Source of the DNA: Rhizobacter sp. Root1238
GTDB taxonomy: Bacteria; Pseudomonadota; Gammaproteobacteria; Burkholderiales; Burkholderiaceae_C
Reading direction: 5' to 3'
NCBI RefSeq assembly: GCF_001425825.1
Contig: NZ_LMDM01000049.1
Coordinates: forward strand, 62,001 to 126,000
DNA: 64,000 bases
Shown: positions 41,637 through 51,416 of the stretch, one piece after another
How the letters are laid out: every line of letters starts with the position of its first letter
Position numbering within the stretch: the stretch's first letter is position 1
The notes under the pieces: model-generated
The model's database searches: none
The model's input: the letters and a program-made list of their open reading frames with translations, nothing else
Told to the model about the DNA's origin: nothing
Translations under genes and position numbers: made by a program

Positions 41637-42875
41637 TCAGGTCTTCAGCGCGACGGCGAGCGCCTTGGCAGCGTCGTCGACCGACTGGTTGGTGTTCCAC
41701 AGCTTGGTCAGCACGTCCTGCACGGCGCCGATGGTGTCGGGCGTCGCGAGCATTTCCGAATCCGGCAGCTGGCGCGAGGCGTCCTTCATGATGGCCACGC
41801 CGGCTTGCGCGCAGATGTCCATCTTCGAGGTGTCGACGTCGGTGCGGATCGGGATCGAGCCCTTCTTGTTGTTGAAGGCGACCTGCGCGGCCGGCGAGGT
41901 CATCGTCGTCGCGAGCAGCTTCTGCGCCTTGATCGCATCGGCGTTGGTCGTCTTCGGGAACACGAACACGTCACCCGCGACGATGTACGGCGACTTCGGA
42001 CCGAAGCCCGGGAAGCAGCCGAATTCCTTGCCGGCCGTCTGGTTGGCGGCCTGGAACTCGCCCTTGGCCCAGTCGCCCATGATCTGCACGCCGGCCTTGC
42101 CGGAGATCACCATCGCGGTCGCGTCGTTCCAGTTGCGGCCCGGCGAGCCGGCATCGACATAGTTGTGCAGGCGCTTGAAGGTGGCGAGCACCTTCTTGAA
42201 CGGCTCGCTGGTGACCAGCGCGCTGTCCTTGTCGCGGTAGAACTTCAGGAACATCTCCGGGCCGCCGACGTGCGCCAGCACCGCGTTGAAGGTGATGCGC
42301 TCCTGCCACGACTGGCCGCCCAGCGCCAGCGGCACCAGGCCGGCGGCCTTCAGCTTGTCGAGGTCGGCGAAGAATTCGTCGATGGTCTTCGGCTCGTCCT
42401 TGATGCCGGCCTTCGCGAACGCGGCCTTCGAGTACCAGAACCAGGCGGGCATGTGCACGTTGACTGGCACCGCGTAGTAGTGGCCCTTCACCTTGACGGT
42501 GTTCAGCACCGGCTGGGGCAGGATCTTGTCCCAGCCTTCTTTCGCAGCCACCTCGTCCATGTCGGCGAGCTTGCCTTCGGCGACGATGTCGTGGAACTGC
42601 TTCGAGGTGTTGAACTGCGCGGCGGTCGGCGGGTTGCCGCCGACGATGCGGTTGATGGCCGCGGCGCGCGCGTTGTCGGCACCGGCCACGGCGCTGTCGA
42701 CCCAGGTGCCGCCGGCTGCCTTGTAGGCGTTCGCGAACTCCTTGATGGCGGCCGACTCGCCGCCCGAGGTCCACCAGTGGATCACCTCGGCCTTGTTGGC
42801 CTGCGCATGGGCCGCGCCCAGTGCGCCGAAGCCCACGACCATTCCGGCGAGAACTGCCTTCAATTGAAACGCCAT
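41637..42875 (-). CDS. Sugar ABC transporter substrate-binding protein
   Basis: 412 residues from the ATG at 42875, which follows AGGAGACAGAC. A signal peptide ends near GAAHAQA. The mature protein has CUT1 receptor features: AEVIHWWTSGGESAAIKEF, VNVHMPAWFWYSKAAFAKAG, GVQIMGDWAKGEFQ and VFVFPKTTN, most like glucose/beta-glucoside receptors of proteobacteria. It delivers sugar to the permeases encoded after the terminator. The GH1 beta-glucosidase gene lies directly upstream on the same strand, which points to cellobiose, laminaribiose or glucose as ligand (inference). Confidence 0.92.
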   Translation of the reverse strand: MAFQLKAVLAGMVVGFGALGAAHAQANKAEVIHWWTSGGESAAIKEFANAYKAAGGTWVDSAVAGADNARAAAINRIVGGNPPTAAQFNTSKQFHDIVAEGKLADMDEVAAKEGWDKILPQPVLNTVKVKGHYYAVPVNVHMPAWFWYSKAAFAKAGIKDEPKTIDEFFADLDKLKAAGLVPLALGGQSWQERITFNAVLAHVGGPEMFLKFYRDKDSALVTSEPFKKVLATFKRLHNYVDAGSPGRNWNDATAMVISGKAGVQIMGDWAKGEFQAANQTAGKEFGCFPGFGPKSPYIVAGDVFVFPKTTNADAIKAQKLLATTMTSPAAQVAFNNKKGSIPIRTDVDTSKMDICAQAGVAIMKDASRQLPDSEMLATPDTIGAVQDVLTKLWNTNQSVDDAAKALAVALKT

Positions 42876-42926
42876 GTCTGTCTCCTGTGGTGAAACTCGA
42901 GCACTCCGGCTCATTGGGGGTGAACA

Positions 42927-42942
42927 ACCCGGCTCCCCGGGT
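42927..42942 (-). terminator. Small GC-rich hairpin between beta-glucosidase and binding-protein genes
   Basis: ACCCGG (42927-42932), loop CTCC, CCGGGT (42937-42942). It lies 18 bases after the beta-glucosidase stop. There is no T-run, so it is more likely an mRNA processing or stability element than a full terminator. Confidence 0.35.
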
Positions 42943-42960
42943 GACTCGGTGAACGCGGTT

Positions 42961-44340
42961 TCAGGCCTTCGGCTGTCTCGCCTTCATGAAGGCCTGCACG
43001 ACCCGGCCGCTGTCTTTCCAGGTGCGCGCCTGGGTCTCGTAGTCGACATGGACGATCCCGAAGCGGCGTTCATACCCATACGCCCATTCGAAATTGTCCA
43101 GCAGCGACCAGATGAAATACCCGCGAATATCCACGCCGTGGCGCATCGCGTCGTCGACCGCCAGCAGGTGGCGGCTGATGAAACTGATGCGCGACGGGTC
43201 GGCCACGCGCCCGTCGACGACCTTGTCGTCCGACGCCATGCCATTTTCGGTGATGTAGATCGGCGGCAGGTTCTTGTAACTCGCATGAAAGCCCTTCAGC
43301 AAACGGGCCAGCCCCTGCGGATAAACCTCCCAACCCATTTGCGTGCGCTCGACGCCGGGCATTTCGGTTTCGATGAAACCATGGCGGCCGTCGCTTTTCA
43401 CCTGCGTGCGGAAGTAATAGTTGATGCCGAGGAAATCGAGCGGCGCGGCGATCGTCTGCATATCGCCGTCGAGCACCAGCGGCTCGGCGCCGGGCCACAG
43501 CCGCCACAGGTCGGCCGGGTAGCTGCCCTTCAGCAGCGGGTCGAGGATCCAGCGGTTGTGCTGCACCTCGAACAGGTAGGCGGCATCCTGGTCCTGCGGC
43601 GACGGCGTCTCGGCCACCGCGGCGCCGACGTTGGCGACGATGCCGACCTGTGCGTCCGGGTCGTTGCGGCGCAGCACGGCCACCGCGGTGCCATGTGCCA
43701 GCAGCAGGTGGTGCATCGCCTGCGTCGCGTAGCGCAGGTTCCGGCGGCCCGGCGCATGGCGGCCGACGGCGTAGCCCAGGAAAGCCGAGCACCACGGCTC
43801 GTTCAGCGTCGCCCAGGCCGTCACCAGGCCCTTGAACTCGCGGCTCACCAGGTCGGCGTATTCGGCGAAGTGGTAGACCACCTCGCGGTTGGTCCAGCCG
43901 CCGCGGTCCTCGATCCACTGCGGCAGGTCCCAGTGGTACAGCGTCACGTAGGTCTGGATGCCCTTGGCCTTCAGCGCTTCCAGCAGCCGCTTGTAGAAGG
44001 CCAGGCCCTTCGGGTTCGGCCGGTTGTTCGCGTCCATCACGCGCGGCCAGGCGATCGACAGGCGATAGGCCTGCACGCCCAGTTCCTGAATGATTTCCAG
44101 GTCCTGCGGCCAGCGGTGGTAGTGGTCGCAGGCAAACTCGCCGGTGTCCCCGTTCAATACCATGCCGGGGGTGTTCGAATAGGTATCCCAGATCGACGGG
44201 ATGCGGCCATCTTCATGGATGGCGCCTTCGATCTGATAAGACGCGGTGGCGGTACCAAATAGAAAGTCGGGCGACCAGAGCCTGGAATCCGCGGGAATCT
44301 CCAACTGCACTGCACTGTACTTCGCCGAATTCGTACTCAC
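42961..44340 (-). CDS. bglA: GH1 family beta-glucosidase
   Basis: 459 residues from a GTG at 44340 with AAAGG upstream; the open frame further upstream crosses the LacI operator and was excluded. It is a complete GH1 barrel: FLFGTATASYQIEGA near residue 25, WDTYSNTPGMV, the acid/base Glu in TLNEPW, and the nucleophile Glu in YITENGM. ENFEWAYGYERRFGIVHVD-like text closes the fold. There is no signal peptide, so it cleaves imported beta-glucosides in the cytosol. It heads the minus-strand operon with the ABC transporter and is divergent from lacI. Confidence 0.95.
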   Translation of the reverse strand: MSTNSAKYSAVQLEIPADSRLWSPDFLFGTATASYQIEGAIHEDGRIPSIWDTYSNTPGMVLNGDTGEFACDHYHRWPQDLEIIQELGVQAYRLSIAWPRVMDANNRPNPKGLAFYKRLLEALKAKGIQTYVTLYHWDLPQWIEDRGGWTNREVVYHFAEYADLVSREFKGLVTAWATLNEPWCSAFLGYAVGRHAPGRRNLRYATQAMHHLLLAHGTAVAVLRRNDPDAQVGIVANVGAAVAETPSPQDQDAAYLFEVQHNRWILDPLLKGSYPADLWRLWPGAEPLVLDGDMQTIAAPLDFLGINYYFRTQVKSDGRHGFIETEMPGVERTQMGWEVYPQGLARLLKGFHASYKNLPPIYITENGMASDDKVVDGRVADPSRISFISRHLLAVDDAMRHGVDIRGYFIWSLLDNFEWAYGYERRFGIVHVDYETQARTWKDSGRVVQAFMKARQPKA

Positions 44341-44363
44341 TCCACACCTTTCGCAACTGCTGC

Positions 44364-44394
44364 TTGACTTGACGGATCGTCCAGGCACTACAAT
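44364..44394 (+). promoter_or_regulatory. Candidate sigma-70 promoter of the lacI gene
   Basis: TTGACT (44364-44369) and TACAAT (44389-44394) are 19 bases apart; a second TTGACG at 44369 gives a 14-base spacing. Good hexamers with a long spacer suggest a regulated promoter. The LacI operator at 44405-44420 would cover its start site. Confidence 0.5.
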
Positions 44395-44404
44395 GCCAGC
44401 CCAA

Positions 44405-44420
44405 TTGGAACCGGTTCCAA
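44405..44420. promoter_or_regulatory. LacI-family operator, perfect 16-bp palindrome
   Basis: TTGGAACCGGTTCCAA is perfectly symmetric with a central CG, the classic LacI/GalR type. It lies between the divergent beta-glucosidase and lacI genes, just after the plus-strand promoter. A partial match, CGGTTCCAC (45721-45729), and a TTGGAAC half-site (45801-45807) occur upstream of the glucanase gene, suggesting a small regulon. Confidence 0.85.
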
Positions 44421-44605
44421 AGAGCGGATCGCATTTCAGCATCTCTGCCGCCAACCGGCATTGGGGAAAACCCGGTCGGATGGGCGTCAAGCGAGTAAAG
44501 GGCCGGGGGCAGGAAACGTGAGCGCGGGTGGCTCCTATGATTCCCGGTTCGGGGAAGCGGTTCTCCTGCAGCGTTCTCTTGCGCAGGCTCTTTCACAGGC
44601 AACGA

Positions 44606-45613
44606 ATGGCAACCATCAAGGACGTGGCGCGGCTGGCGGGTGTGGGGGTCGGCACCGCCTCGCGGGTGATCTCCGGCCGCGGCTCGGCGTCGCCGGCGGC
44701 GGTGGAGCGGGTGCAGGGCGCGGTGCGCCAGCTCGGCTTCCGGCCGTCGAGCCTCGCGCGGGCGTTGTCGTCGCGCACGCTCGGCATGGTCGGCGTCTTC
44801 GTGCCCGATTTCAGCGGCCCGTTCTACGGCCGCATCCTGCAGACGATGGACGCCGAGCTGCGCGAGTTCGACCGCCACATGGTGGCCGCGAATGGCTGCG
44901 GCCACGGCGACCGCCGCCAGCAGGCGCTGGACGGCACGGCGTTCCTGATCCAGCGCGAATGCGACGGCCTGATGCTGCAGAGCAACGAGCTGCTCGACGA
45001 GGACCTGCTCGCGCTGCACCGGCTGCAGCCGCGGCTGGCGGTGCTGAACCGGCTGGTGCCGACGCTCGAGGCCCAGTGCTTCTCGGCCGACCACCGCGTG
45101 GGCGGGCAGCTCGCGGCGCAGGCGCTGCTGAGCCACGGTCACCGGCAGATCGCGGTGATCTCGGGGCCGAATTCCGCGCCCGACAACGAGGCGCGGCTGG
45201 CGGGCTTCTACGGCGAGCTCGCGGCCCATGGCATCGCGCGCGACACGGTGCCGCAGGTCGAGGGCGACTTCAGCTCCGAAAGCGGCTGGCGCGCGGCCTC
45301 GCAGCTGCTGGAACGCGGCGTGCCGTTCACCGGGCTGTTCGGCGCCAACGACGTGATGGCGATCGCGGCGATCTCGCGCCTGCAGCACGCCGGGCTGCGC
45401 GTGCCCGAGCAGGTGTCGGTGGTCGGCTACGACGATTCGGAGCCGGCGTCGTACAGCAACCCCCGCCTCACCTGCGTGCGCATTCCGATCCAGGACGTGG
45501 TGTCGAACGCGTCGCGCTACCTGTTGAACGCCTGCTACGGCAGCACGCTGCCGGTGACCCACATGTTCGAGCCGACCTTCGTGTGGCGTGACTCGGTCGT
45601 GAAAGTTCCCTGA
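44606..45613 (+). CDS. LacI family transcriptional regulator
   Basis: 335 residues from the ATG at 44606. The family-defining start MATIKDVARLAGVGVGTASR is the DNA-reading helix-turn-helix; the hinge helix SSLARALSSRT follows near residue 55. The periplasmic-binding-like effector domain includes LGMVGVFVPDFSGPFYGRIL, HGHRQIAVISGP and VVGYDDSEPASYSNP. It most likely represses the divergent beta-glucosidase-transporter operon, and itself, through the perfect operator at 44405-44420. An upstream in-frame start would add 26 residues without family similarity. Confidence 0.93.
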   Translation: MATIKDVARLAGVGVGTASRVISGRGSASPAAVERVQGAVRQLGFRPSSLARALSSRTLGMVGVFVPDFSGPFYGRILQTMDAELREFDRHMVAANGCGHGDRRQQALDGTAFLIQRECDGLMLQSNELLDEDLLALHRLQPRLAVLNRLVPTLEAQCFSADHRVGGQLAAQALLSHGHRQIAVISGPNSAPDNEARLAGFYGELAAHGIARDTVPQVEGDFSSESGWRAASQLLERGVPFTGLFGANDVMAIAAISRLQHAGLRVPEQVSVVGYDDSEPASYSNPRLTCVRIPIQDVVSNASRYLLNACYGSTLPVTHMFEPTFVWRDSVVKVP

Positions 45614-45822
45614 AATACACCGCCCTCCGAAGAGGGATGCGCATTGCGTCGGCACGGCGCGAGGCGCCCGACAAAGTTTGGCCTGCGCATCGACGGTTTG
45701 CGTCAGATGCAAGTGATAAACGGTTCCACTTCGGGGTTCGGCGGCCGTGGCATGCGAACTGCAACACGGTTTCCCCCATCGGCGAACGACTGCCAGCACG
45801 TTGGAACAAGCGAAAGTTTTCG

Positions 45823-46776
45823 ATGAACGATCACCCTGACCTCGACAGCCGGCTGCGCCGGCGCCTGATCGGCGCCAGCCTGGCGTCCGCAGCCACCGCG
45901 GCGCTGGCCGCTTGCGGCGGCGGCAGCGATGCATCGCCGTCGCCGGCACCGGTGGGCGGCACCCCGCCTTCGCCGGCCCCGGCGCCCTCTCCGTCACCTG
46001 CACCGGCACCGGCCTCGAAGAGCTTCAAGCGCGGCATCGCCTACGACCTGGCGACGACCGGCGACCTGAACGCGCTCGCGCCGGGTGTGTCCTGGTGGTA
46101 CAACTGGTCGCCCCGCCCGGCGGTGACCCCGCCCACGGGGACCGACTTCGTGCCGATGGCATGGAACTTCGCGTTCAACGACGCCGAGATCGAGACGCTG
46201 CTGAAGGCCAACCCGCAGTACAAGTACCTGCTGGTGATCAACGAGCCGAACCTCTACGGCCAAGCGACGACAACGCCGTCCGATGCGGCAGCGGCCTGGC
46301 CGCGCCTCGAGGCGCTGGCGACGAAAACCGGTGTGAAGATCGTCGGCCCGCAGATCACCTGGGGCACCCTGACCGGCTTCACGGACCCTGTCGTCTGGAT
46401 GGATGCCTTCTACGCCGCCTACCGAAATGCCAACGGCGGGCGTGATCCGCGCATCGACATGCTGGCATTCCATTGGTACGACTACGGCCTGGCCGCGCAG
46501 CTCGACCGCCTGAAGAAATACGGCAAGACGTTCTGGGTCACCGAGTTCGCGAACTGGCACGAGGGCGACGGCTCGGCGGCGATCGACACCGTGGCCAAGC
46601 AGAAGGCCCAGATGGCGGAGATGGTCGCCCTGCTCGAAAGCCGGGCCGACGTCTTCCGCTATGCGTGGTTCACCGGCCGCTGGGAGAAGGATGACCACTA
46701 CACCAGCCTGCTCGTCAAGGGTCATGACGGCCAGCTGACCGAGCTGGGTCAGTACTACCTGTCGTTGCCGTTCTGA
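45823..46776 (+). CDS. Lipoprotein glycoside hydrolase, GH128-like (beta-1,3-glucanase type)
   Basis: 317 residues. The N-terminus has arginines, a hydrophobic stretch and a lipobox LAAC (Cys31), then a long Pro/Ala/Ser linker (about 35-65). The catalytic core begins KRGIAYDL and has two candidate catalytic Glu residues: Glu141 in LVINEPNLYG and Glu241 in WVTEFANWHEG. Together with ITWGTLTGFTDPVVWMDAFY and MLAFHWYDYG these match the Asl1/GH128 glycosyl-hydrolase core. It should sit on the outer membrane and cut beta-1,3-glucan, feeding products to the nearby ABC transporter and GH1 enzyme (inference). Confidence 0.83.
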   Translation: MNDHPDLDSRLRRRLIGASLASAATAALAACGGGSDASPSPAPVGGTPPSPAPAPSPSPAPAPASKSFKRGIAYDLATTGDLNALAPGVSWWYNWSPRPAVTPPTGTDFVPMAWNFAFNDAEIETLLKANPQYKYLLVINEPNLYGQATTTPSDAAAAWPRLEALATKTGVKIVGPQITWGTLTGFTDPVVWMDAFYAAYRNANGGRDPRIDMLAFHWYDYGLAAQLDRLKKYGKTFWVTEFANWHEGDGSAAIDTVAKQKAQMAEMVALLESRADVFRYAWFTGRWEKDDHYTSLLVKGHDGQLTELGQYYLSLPF

Positions 46777-46797
46777 TCCCCGGAGCCTTGCCGTCCC

Positions 46798-47703
46798 ATG
46801 CGTGACCCTGTCACCTTCGACCAGCTGAAGATCTTCATCGCCTGCGTCGAACGAGGTAGTTTTTCAGGAGCGGCGCGCAAGCTGCACCGCACCCAGTCGG
46901 TGGTGAGCCAGGCCATCGCGCAGCTGGAGCGCCAGATCGGCGTGATGCTGTTCGACCGCAGCGGCCGCCTGCCGACGCTGACCGACGAAGGCCGCGCGCT
47001 GCTGGCCGACGCGCGCATCGTCGCGCGCGGCGTCGACGGCTTCAAGGCGCGCGCCAAGAGCTTGTCCGACGGGCTCGAGCCGGAGCTGTCGGTCGCGATG
47101 GATGCGCTGTTTCCGATGGACTGGCTGACCCAGGCGGTCGGCGCGTTCCGCCACGAATTTCCCGGCACGCCGCTGCGGCTGCATGTCGATGCGATGGGGG
47201 CGATCCTGCAGCCGGTGCTCGACGGGCAGTGCCGCATCGCGGTGATCGGCAGCCTGCCGGAGGTGCCCGACACACTTGAATCGCAGCCGCTGCTCGACGT
47301 GGCCGCTGTCACGGTGGTGGCGCCGACGCACCCGCTCGCATCGCACGACGGGCCGATCCCGCGCGCGGTGATCGAGCAGCATGTGCAGCTGGTGCTGACC
47401 GACCGCTCGCGCATGACGGACGGGCGCGACTACGGTGTCGTGTCGCCGATCACCTGGCGGTTGGCCGACCTGGGCACCAAGCATGCGTTCCTGCGTGCCG
47501 GCTTCGGCTGGGGCCACATGCCGCGTCCGCAGGTGGAGGCCGATCTGGCCCAGCGCAGCCTGGTGACGCTGGAGGTGGAAGGCCTGCCGTTCAACCCGCC
47601 GTCGTTCTCGATGCGCTCGGTGCACCGCAAGGATGCGCCGCCGGGGCCGGCCGCGCGTTGGTTCCTCGACTGGCTGAAGCAGGCCGAGGCGGACCGGGCT
47701 TAG
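46798..47703 (+). CDS. LysR family transcriptional regulator
   Basis: 301 residues. The winged helix at 1-70 (FDQLKIFIACVERGSFSGAA, VSQAIAQLERQIGVMLFDR) is standard. The effector domain runs to the end and includes ELSVAMDALFPMDWLTQAVG. It begins 21 bases after the glucanase gene on the same strand, possibly by chance, since the LacI gene already serves that locus. Its stop overlaps the stop of the next, opposite-strand gene by 4 bases. Effector and target unknown. Confidence 0.9.
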   Translation: MRDPVTFDQLKIFIACVERGSFSGAARKLHRTQSVVSQAIAQLERQIGVMLFDRSGRLPTLTDEGRALLADARIVARGVDGFKARAKSLSDGLEPELSVAMDALFPMDWLTQAVGAFRHEFPGTPLRLHVDAMGAILQPVLDGQCRIAVIGSLPEVPDTLESQPLLDVAAVTVVAPTHPLASHDGPIPRAVIEQHVQLVLTDRSRMTDGRDYGVVSPITWRLADLGTKHAFLRAGFGWGHMPRPQVEADLAQRSLVTLEVEGLPFNPPSFSMRSVHRKDAPPGPAARWFLDWLKQAEADRA

Positions 47704-48104
47704 CCCTGGAGGTACAGGATGCTCAGCATCATGGTCAATGTCCTGAGCTGCTTCAACGCATTGATGTAGGCCGGGCTGCCGGGAAGCCTGGTGGTGGCGC
47801 CAGCCTTCGCAACCGCATCCCTGAAGGAAAGCTGGAGCGACGGAGGCACCTGCGACAGGTGCGCGGACATGTCCCGTTGCAGATCCGGCCATGTCGCGCC
47901 TCCTCCTGCGATCGCCGACGACAGCGCCAGCATGAACGGGGTCAGTGGGCCGTAGTCGACAAGGCTGACCTCCAGGTCTTTCGCAGCTTTGCGGGACTCC
48001 TTCAACTTGGCGGACGACGCCGGCTTGCGCGCCCCATCTTCGGTCCGAGTGTCTGCACCAGGCGTGCGATGAGTTCCGATGCTGGGCGCGGCTCTGGTGG
48101 TCAT
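47700..48104 (-). CDS. Hypothetical protein
   Basis: 134 residues from the ATG at 48104. The first 45 residues are polar and basic (TRTEDGARKPASSAKLKESR), probably disordered. The rest is helical and mildly hydrophobic (VSLVDYGPLTPFMLALSSAI, ALKQLRTLTMMLSILYLQG). There is no signal peptide. I do not recognise it. It is a lone gene between a LysR regulator and leuS, and less G/C-biased than its neighbours, which may mean recent acquisition. A real gene is likely but not certain. Confidence 0.5.
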   Translation of the reverse strand: MTTRAAPSIGTHRTPGADTRTEDGARKPASSAKLKESRKAAKDLEVSLVDYGPLTPFMLALSSAIAGGGATWPDLQRDMSAHLSQVPPSLQLSFRDAVAKAGATTRLPGSPAYINALKQLRTLTMMLSILYLQG

Positions 48105-48232
48105 GGGGTACGACTCTCTGTGACGACGAAGGTTGCTGGTGATGGCTGAGTGGGCAGCGAAGCCGGATTGATTCCAAGACGGACGTACCGCCTGCGTCGG
48201 CGGCCAGCCGGCGGAAAGACGGGGCCGGTTCC

Positions 48233-48238
48233 TATAAT
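48233..48238 (+). promoter_or_regulatory. Perfect TATAAT -10 element upstream of leuS
   Basis: A consensus TATAAT lies 39 bases before the leuS start in G/C-rich surroundings. No good -35 is seen at 16-18 bases upstream, so another factor or an unusual spacing may be involved. Confidence 0.5.
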
Positions 48239-48276
48239 CGCCCCTCGCCCCCCGAGCCACCCACGGCGCCGTAACG

Positions 48277-50895
48277 ATGACTCCCGACTTCAAGCCCACC
48301 GAGATCGAACGCGCCGCCCAGGCCGCGTGGACCGCTGCCGACGCCTACCGCGTGACGGAAGACGCCAGCAAGCCCAAGTTCTACGCCTGCTCGATGCTGC
48401 CGTACCCGAGCGGCAAGCTGCACATGGGCCATGTGCGCAACTACACGATCAACGACATGTTGACGCGCCAGCTGCGCATGAAGGGAATGAACGTCCTGAT
48501 GCCGATGGGCTGGGATGCCTTCGGGCTGCCGGCCGAGAACGCGGCGATCAAGAACAAGGTGCCGCCGGCGAAGTGGACCTACGACAACATCGCCTACATG
48601 AAGCGGCAGATGCAGGCGATGGGCCTGGCCATCGACTGGAGCCGCGAGATCGCGACCTGCTCGCCGGCCTACTACCGCTGGAACCAGTGGCTGTTCCTGA
48701 AGATGCTGAAGGCCGGCATCGCCGAACGCCGCACCCAGGTCGTCAACTGGGACCCGGTCGACCAGACCGTGCTCGCCAACGAGCAGGTGATCGACGGCAA
48801 GGGCTGGCGCTCCGGCGCGCCGGTCGAGAAGCGCGAGATCCCCGGCTACTACCTGAACATCACGAAGTACGCCGGCGAGCTGCTCGACTACGTGCAGGAG
48901 CAGCTGCCCGGCTGGCCCGAGCGCGTGAAGCTGATGCAGGAGAACTGGATCGGCCGCAGCGAAGGCGTGCGCTTCGCGTTCCCGCACCGCATCGCCGGTA
49001 CCGACGGCCAGCCGGTCGGCGGCGGCCGGCTGTACGTCTTCACGACGCGCGCCGACACCATCATGGGCGTGACCTTCTGCGCGGTCGCGCCTGAGCACCC
49101 GCTGGCCGTGCACGCGGCGGCCACCAACCCGGCGGTCGCAGCCTTCATCGAGGAAACCAAGGCGGGCGGCACCACCGAGGCCGAGCTCGCGACGCAGGAG
49201 AAGAAGGGCGTGCCGACCGGCCTGGTCGTGCAGCACCCGATCACCGGCGAAGACGTGCCGGTGTGGGTCGGCAACTACGTGCTGATGAGCTACGGCGACG
49301 GCGCGGTGATGGGCGTGCCGGCGCACGACGAGCGCGATTTCGCGTTCGCGAAGAAGTACGGGCTGAACATCCTGCAGGTCGTCACGATCGACGGCGAACA
49401 CTTCAGCTACGACCACTGGCAGGAGTGGTACGGCGACAAGCAGCGCGGCATCACGATCAACTCCGACAACTTCAGCGGGCTCGACCACGCGAAGGCGGTC
49501 GACGCGGTGGCCGCGGCGCTGGCGCACAAGGGCCTCGGCGAGAAGAAGACCACCTGGCGCCTGCGCGACTGGGGCGTCAGCCGCCAGCGCTACTGGGGCA
49601 CGCCGATCCCGATCATCCATTGCGACGAGCACGGCGCGGTGCCGGTGCCCGAGAAGGACCTGCCGGTCGTGCTGCCGGAAGACGTCGTGCCCGACGGCAG
49701 CGGCAACCCGCTGAACAAGCGTGCCGACTTCCTGAACGTCGCGTGCCCGACCTGCGGCAAGCCGGCGCGCCGCGAGACCGACACGATGGACACCTTCGTC
49801 GACAGCTCGTGGTACTTCATGCGCTACTGCGACGCGTCGAACGACAAGGCGATGGTCGGCGCCGGCACGCAGTACTGGATGCCGATGGATCAGTACATCG
49901 GCGGCATCGAGCACGCGATCCTGCACCTGCTGTATGCGCGCTTCTGGACCAAGGTGATGCGCGACCTGCACCTGGTCAAGGTCGACGAGCCGTTCACGAA
50001 GCTGCTGACGCAGGGCATGGTGCTGAACGAGGCCTTCTCGCTGACGCACGAAGGCGCCGGCAAGGACTACTTCTGGGCGCATGACCTCGAGATCGAGCGC
50101 GACGACCATGCGCACGTGCTGTCGGCGGTGCACAAGGAGAGCGGCAAGCCGGTCGTGTACGAGGGCTGGACGACGATGTCCAAGTCCAAGAACAACGGCG
50201 TCGATCCGCAGGACCTGATCGAGAAGTTCGGTGCCGACACCGCGCGGTTGTTCGTGATGTTCGCGTCGCCGCCGGAGCAGACGCTCGAATGGAACGACCA
50301 GGGCGTCGAAGGCGCGAACCGCTTCCTGCGCCGGCTGTGGGCGTTCGGCGCGAAGAACACCGCGCTGATCACGGCGGCCGGCGAGGTGGCCGGCGCCGTT
50401 CCGAAGGACGCGCAGGCGCTGCGCCGCGAGGTGCACACGCTGCTGCGCCAGGTCAGCTACGACTACGAACGCATGCAGTACAACACCGTGGCGTCCGGCG
50501 CGATGAAGCTGCTGAACGCGCTCGAAGGCTTCAAGGGCGATGCGCCGGCCGTCGTGCGCGAAGGCTTCGGCATCCTGCTGCGCGCGCTGTACCCGGCCTG
50601 CCCGCACATCACCTGGAAGCTGTGGTCCGACCTCGGCTATGCCAAGGGCCTGGGCGACCTGCTCGACGCGCCGTGGCCGCAGGTCGACGAGGCCGCGCTG
50701 GTGCAGGACGAGATCGAGCTGGTGCTGCAGGTCAACGGCAAGACGCGCGGTGCGATCACCGTCGCGGCCGGGGCCGACAAGGCCGCGATCGAGGCCGCCG
50801 CCGTCGCGAGCCCGGACTTCGTCAAGTTCTCGGAAGGCAAATCGCCGAAGAAGGTGATCGTGGTGCCGGGCCGGCTGGTCAACGTGGTGGTCTGA
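48277..50895 (+). CDS. leuS: Leucyl-tRNA synthetase
   Basis: 872 residues, the full bacterial length. It charges tRNA-Leu and edits wrongly attached amino acids. The HIGH motif is in [16 protein letters not shown] near residue 45. The CP1 editing insertion includes the threonine-rich [12 protein letters not shown], the zinc-like motif [18 protein letters not shown] follows, and the KMSKS loop is TMSKSKNNG. The C-terminal anticodon and LeuS-specific domains are complete ([15 protein letters not shown]). lptE starts 7 bases downstream and holA follows, the usual proteobacterial order. Confidence 0.98.
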   Translation: MTPDFKPTEIERAAQAAWTAADAYRVTEDASKPKFYACSMLPYPSGKLHMGHVRNYTINDMLTRQLRMKGMNVLMPMGWDAFGLPAENAAIKNKVPPAKWTYDNIAYMKRQMQAMGLAIDWSREIATCSPAYYRWNQWLFLKMLKAGIAERRTQVVNWDPVDQTVLANEQVIDGKGWRSGAPVEKREIPGYYLNITKYAGELLDYVQEQLPGWPERVKLMQENWIGRSEGVRFAFPHRIAGTDGQPVGGGRLYVFTTRADTIMGVTFCAVAPEHPLAVHAAATNPAVAAFIEETKAGGTTEAELATQEKKGVPTGLVVQHPITGEDVPVWVGNYVLMSYGDGAVMGVPAHDERDFAFAKKYGLNILQVVTIDGEHFSYDHWQEWYGDKQRGITINSDNFSGLDHAKAVDAVAAALAHKGLGEKKTTWRLRDWGVSRQRYWGTPIPIIHCDEHGAVPVPEKDLPVVLPEDVVPDGSGNPLNKRADFLNVACPTCGKPARRETDTMDTFVDSSWYFMRYCDASNDKAMVGAGTQYWMPMDQYIGGIEHAILHLLYARFWTKVMRDLHLVKVDEPFTKLLTQGMVLNEAFSLTHEGAGKDYFWAHDLEIERDDHAHVLSAVHKESGKPVVYEGWTTMSKSKNNGVDPQDLIEKFGADTARLFVMFASPPEQTLEWNDQGVEGANRFLRRLWAFGAKNTALITAAGEVAGAVPKDAQALRREVHTLLRQVSYDYERMQYNTVASGAMKLLNALEGFKGDAPAVVREGFGILLRALYPACPHITWKLWSDLGYAKGLGDLLDAPWPQVDEAALVQDEIELVLQVNGKTRGAITVAAGADKAAIEAAAVASPDFVKFSEGKSPKKVIVVPGRLVNVVV

Positions 50896-50902
50896 GCACA
50901 CG

Positions 50903-51391
50903 ATGCAACGCCGCACGGTCCTGCTGTCCTTCGCCGCCGCGCTGGCCGGCTGCGGCTTCGAGCTGCGCCGCGCGCCGGAGCTGCACTTCAAGGCCATCCA
51001 GCTGACCGGCTTCAAGCCGCAGTCGCCGCTGGCCGGCGACCTGCGCCGCGCGCTGCAGTCGGTCAACGCGACGCGCGTCGTCGAGGCCGCGTCGCAGGCC
51101 GAGGTGGTGCTCGAGGCGCTGAACGACGTGCGCGAGAAGGGCGTCGTGTCGTCCGGCACCGCCGGCCAGGTGCTCGAAGTCCAGCTGCGCTCGCGCTTCA
51201 GCTTCCGGCTGCGCACGCCGATGGGCAAGGAGCTGATCCCGGCCAGCGAAATCCTGCTGGCGCGCGACATGACCTACAACGAGAGCATCGCGCTGGCGAA
51301 GGAGCACGAAGAGACGCTGCTCTACCGCGCGATGGAGACCGACATCGCCTCGCAGGTGCTGCGCCGGCTGGCGTCGGTCCAGTCCGTCTGA
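50903..51391 (+). CDS. lptE: LPS-assembly lipoprotein LptE
   Basis: 162 residues. The signal peptide ends with a lipobox LAGC (Cys17), so the protein is anchored in the outer membrane. Typical LptE text follows: GCGFELRRAPELHFKAIQLT, SPLAGDLRRALQS, and the acidic C-terminal half MTYNESIALAKEHEETLLYR. LptE plugs the LptD barrel that inserts lipopolysaccharide into the outer leaflet. It links to the lptA-lptB block elsewhere in the window by function only. The gene lies between leuS and holA, as in other proteobacteria. Confidence 0.94.
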   Translation: MQRRTVLLSFAAALAGCGFELRRAPELHFKAIQLTGFKPQSPLAGDLRRALQSVNATRVVEAASQAEVVLEALNDVREKGVVSSGTAGQVLEVQLRSRFSFRLRTPMGKELIPASEILLARDMTYNESIALAKEHEETLLYRAMETDIASQVLRRLASVQSV

Positions 51392-51416
51392 CCCTTCACA
51401 CGAACTTCCCCCGCCG

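Noticed and set aside
48232-51270. 1012-residue open frame on the minus strand
   Set aside because: Antisense to leuS-lptE, with composition typical of shadow frames in G/C-rich DNA (His/Arg/Gln/Val-rich text) and no domain.
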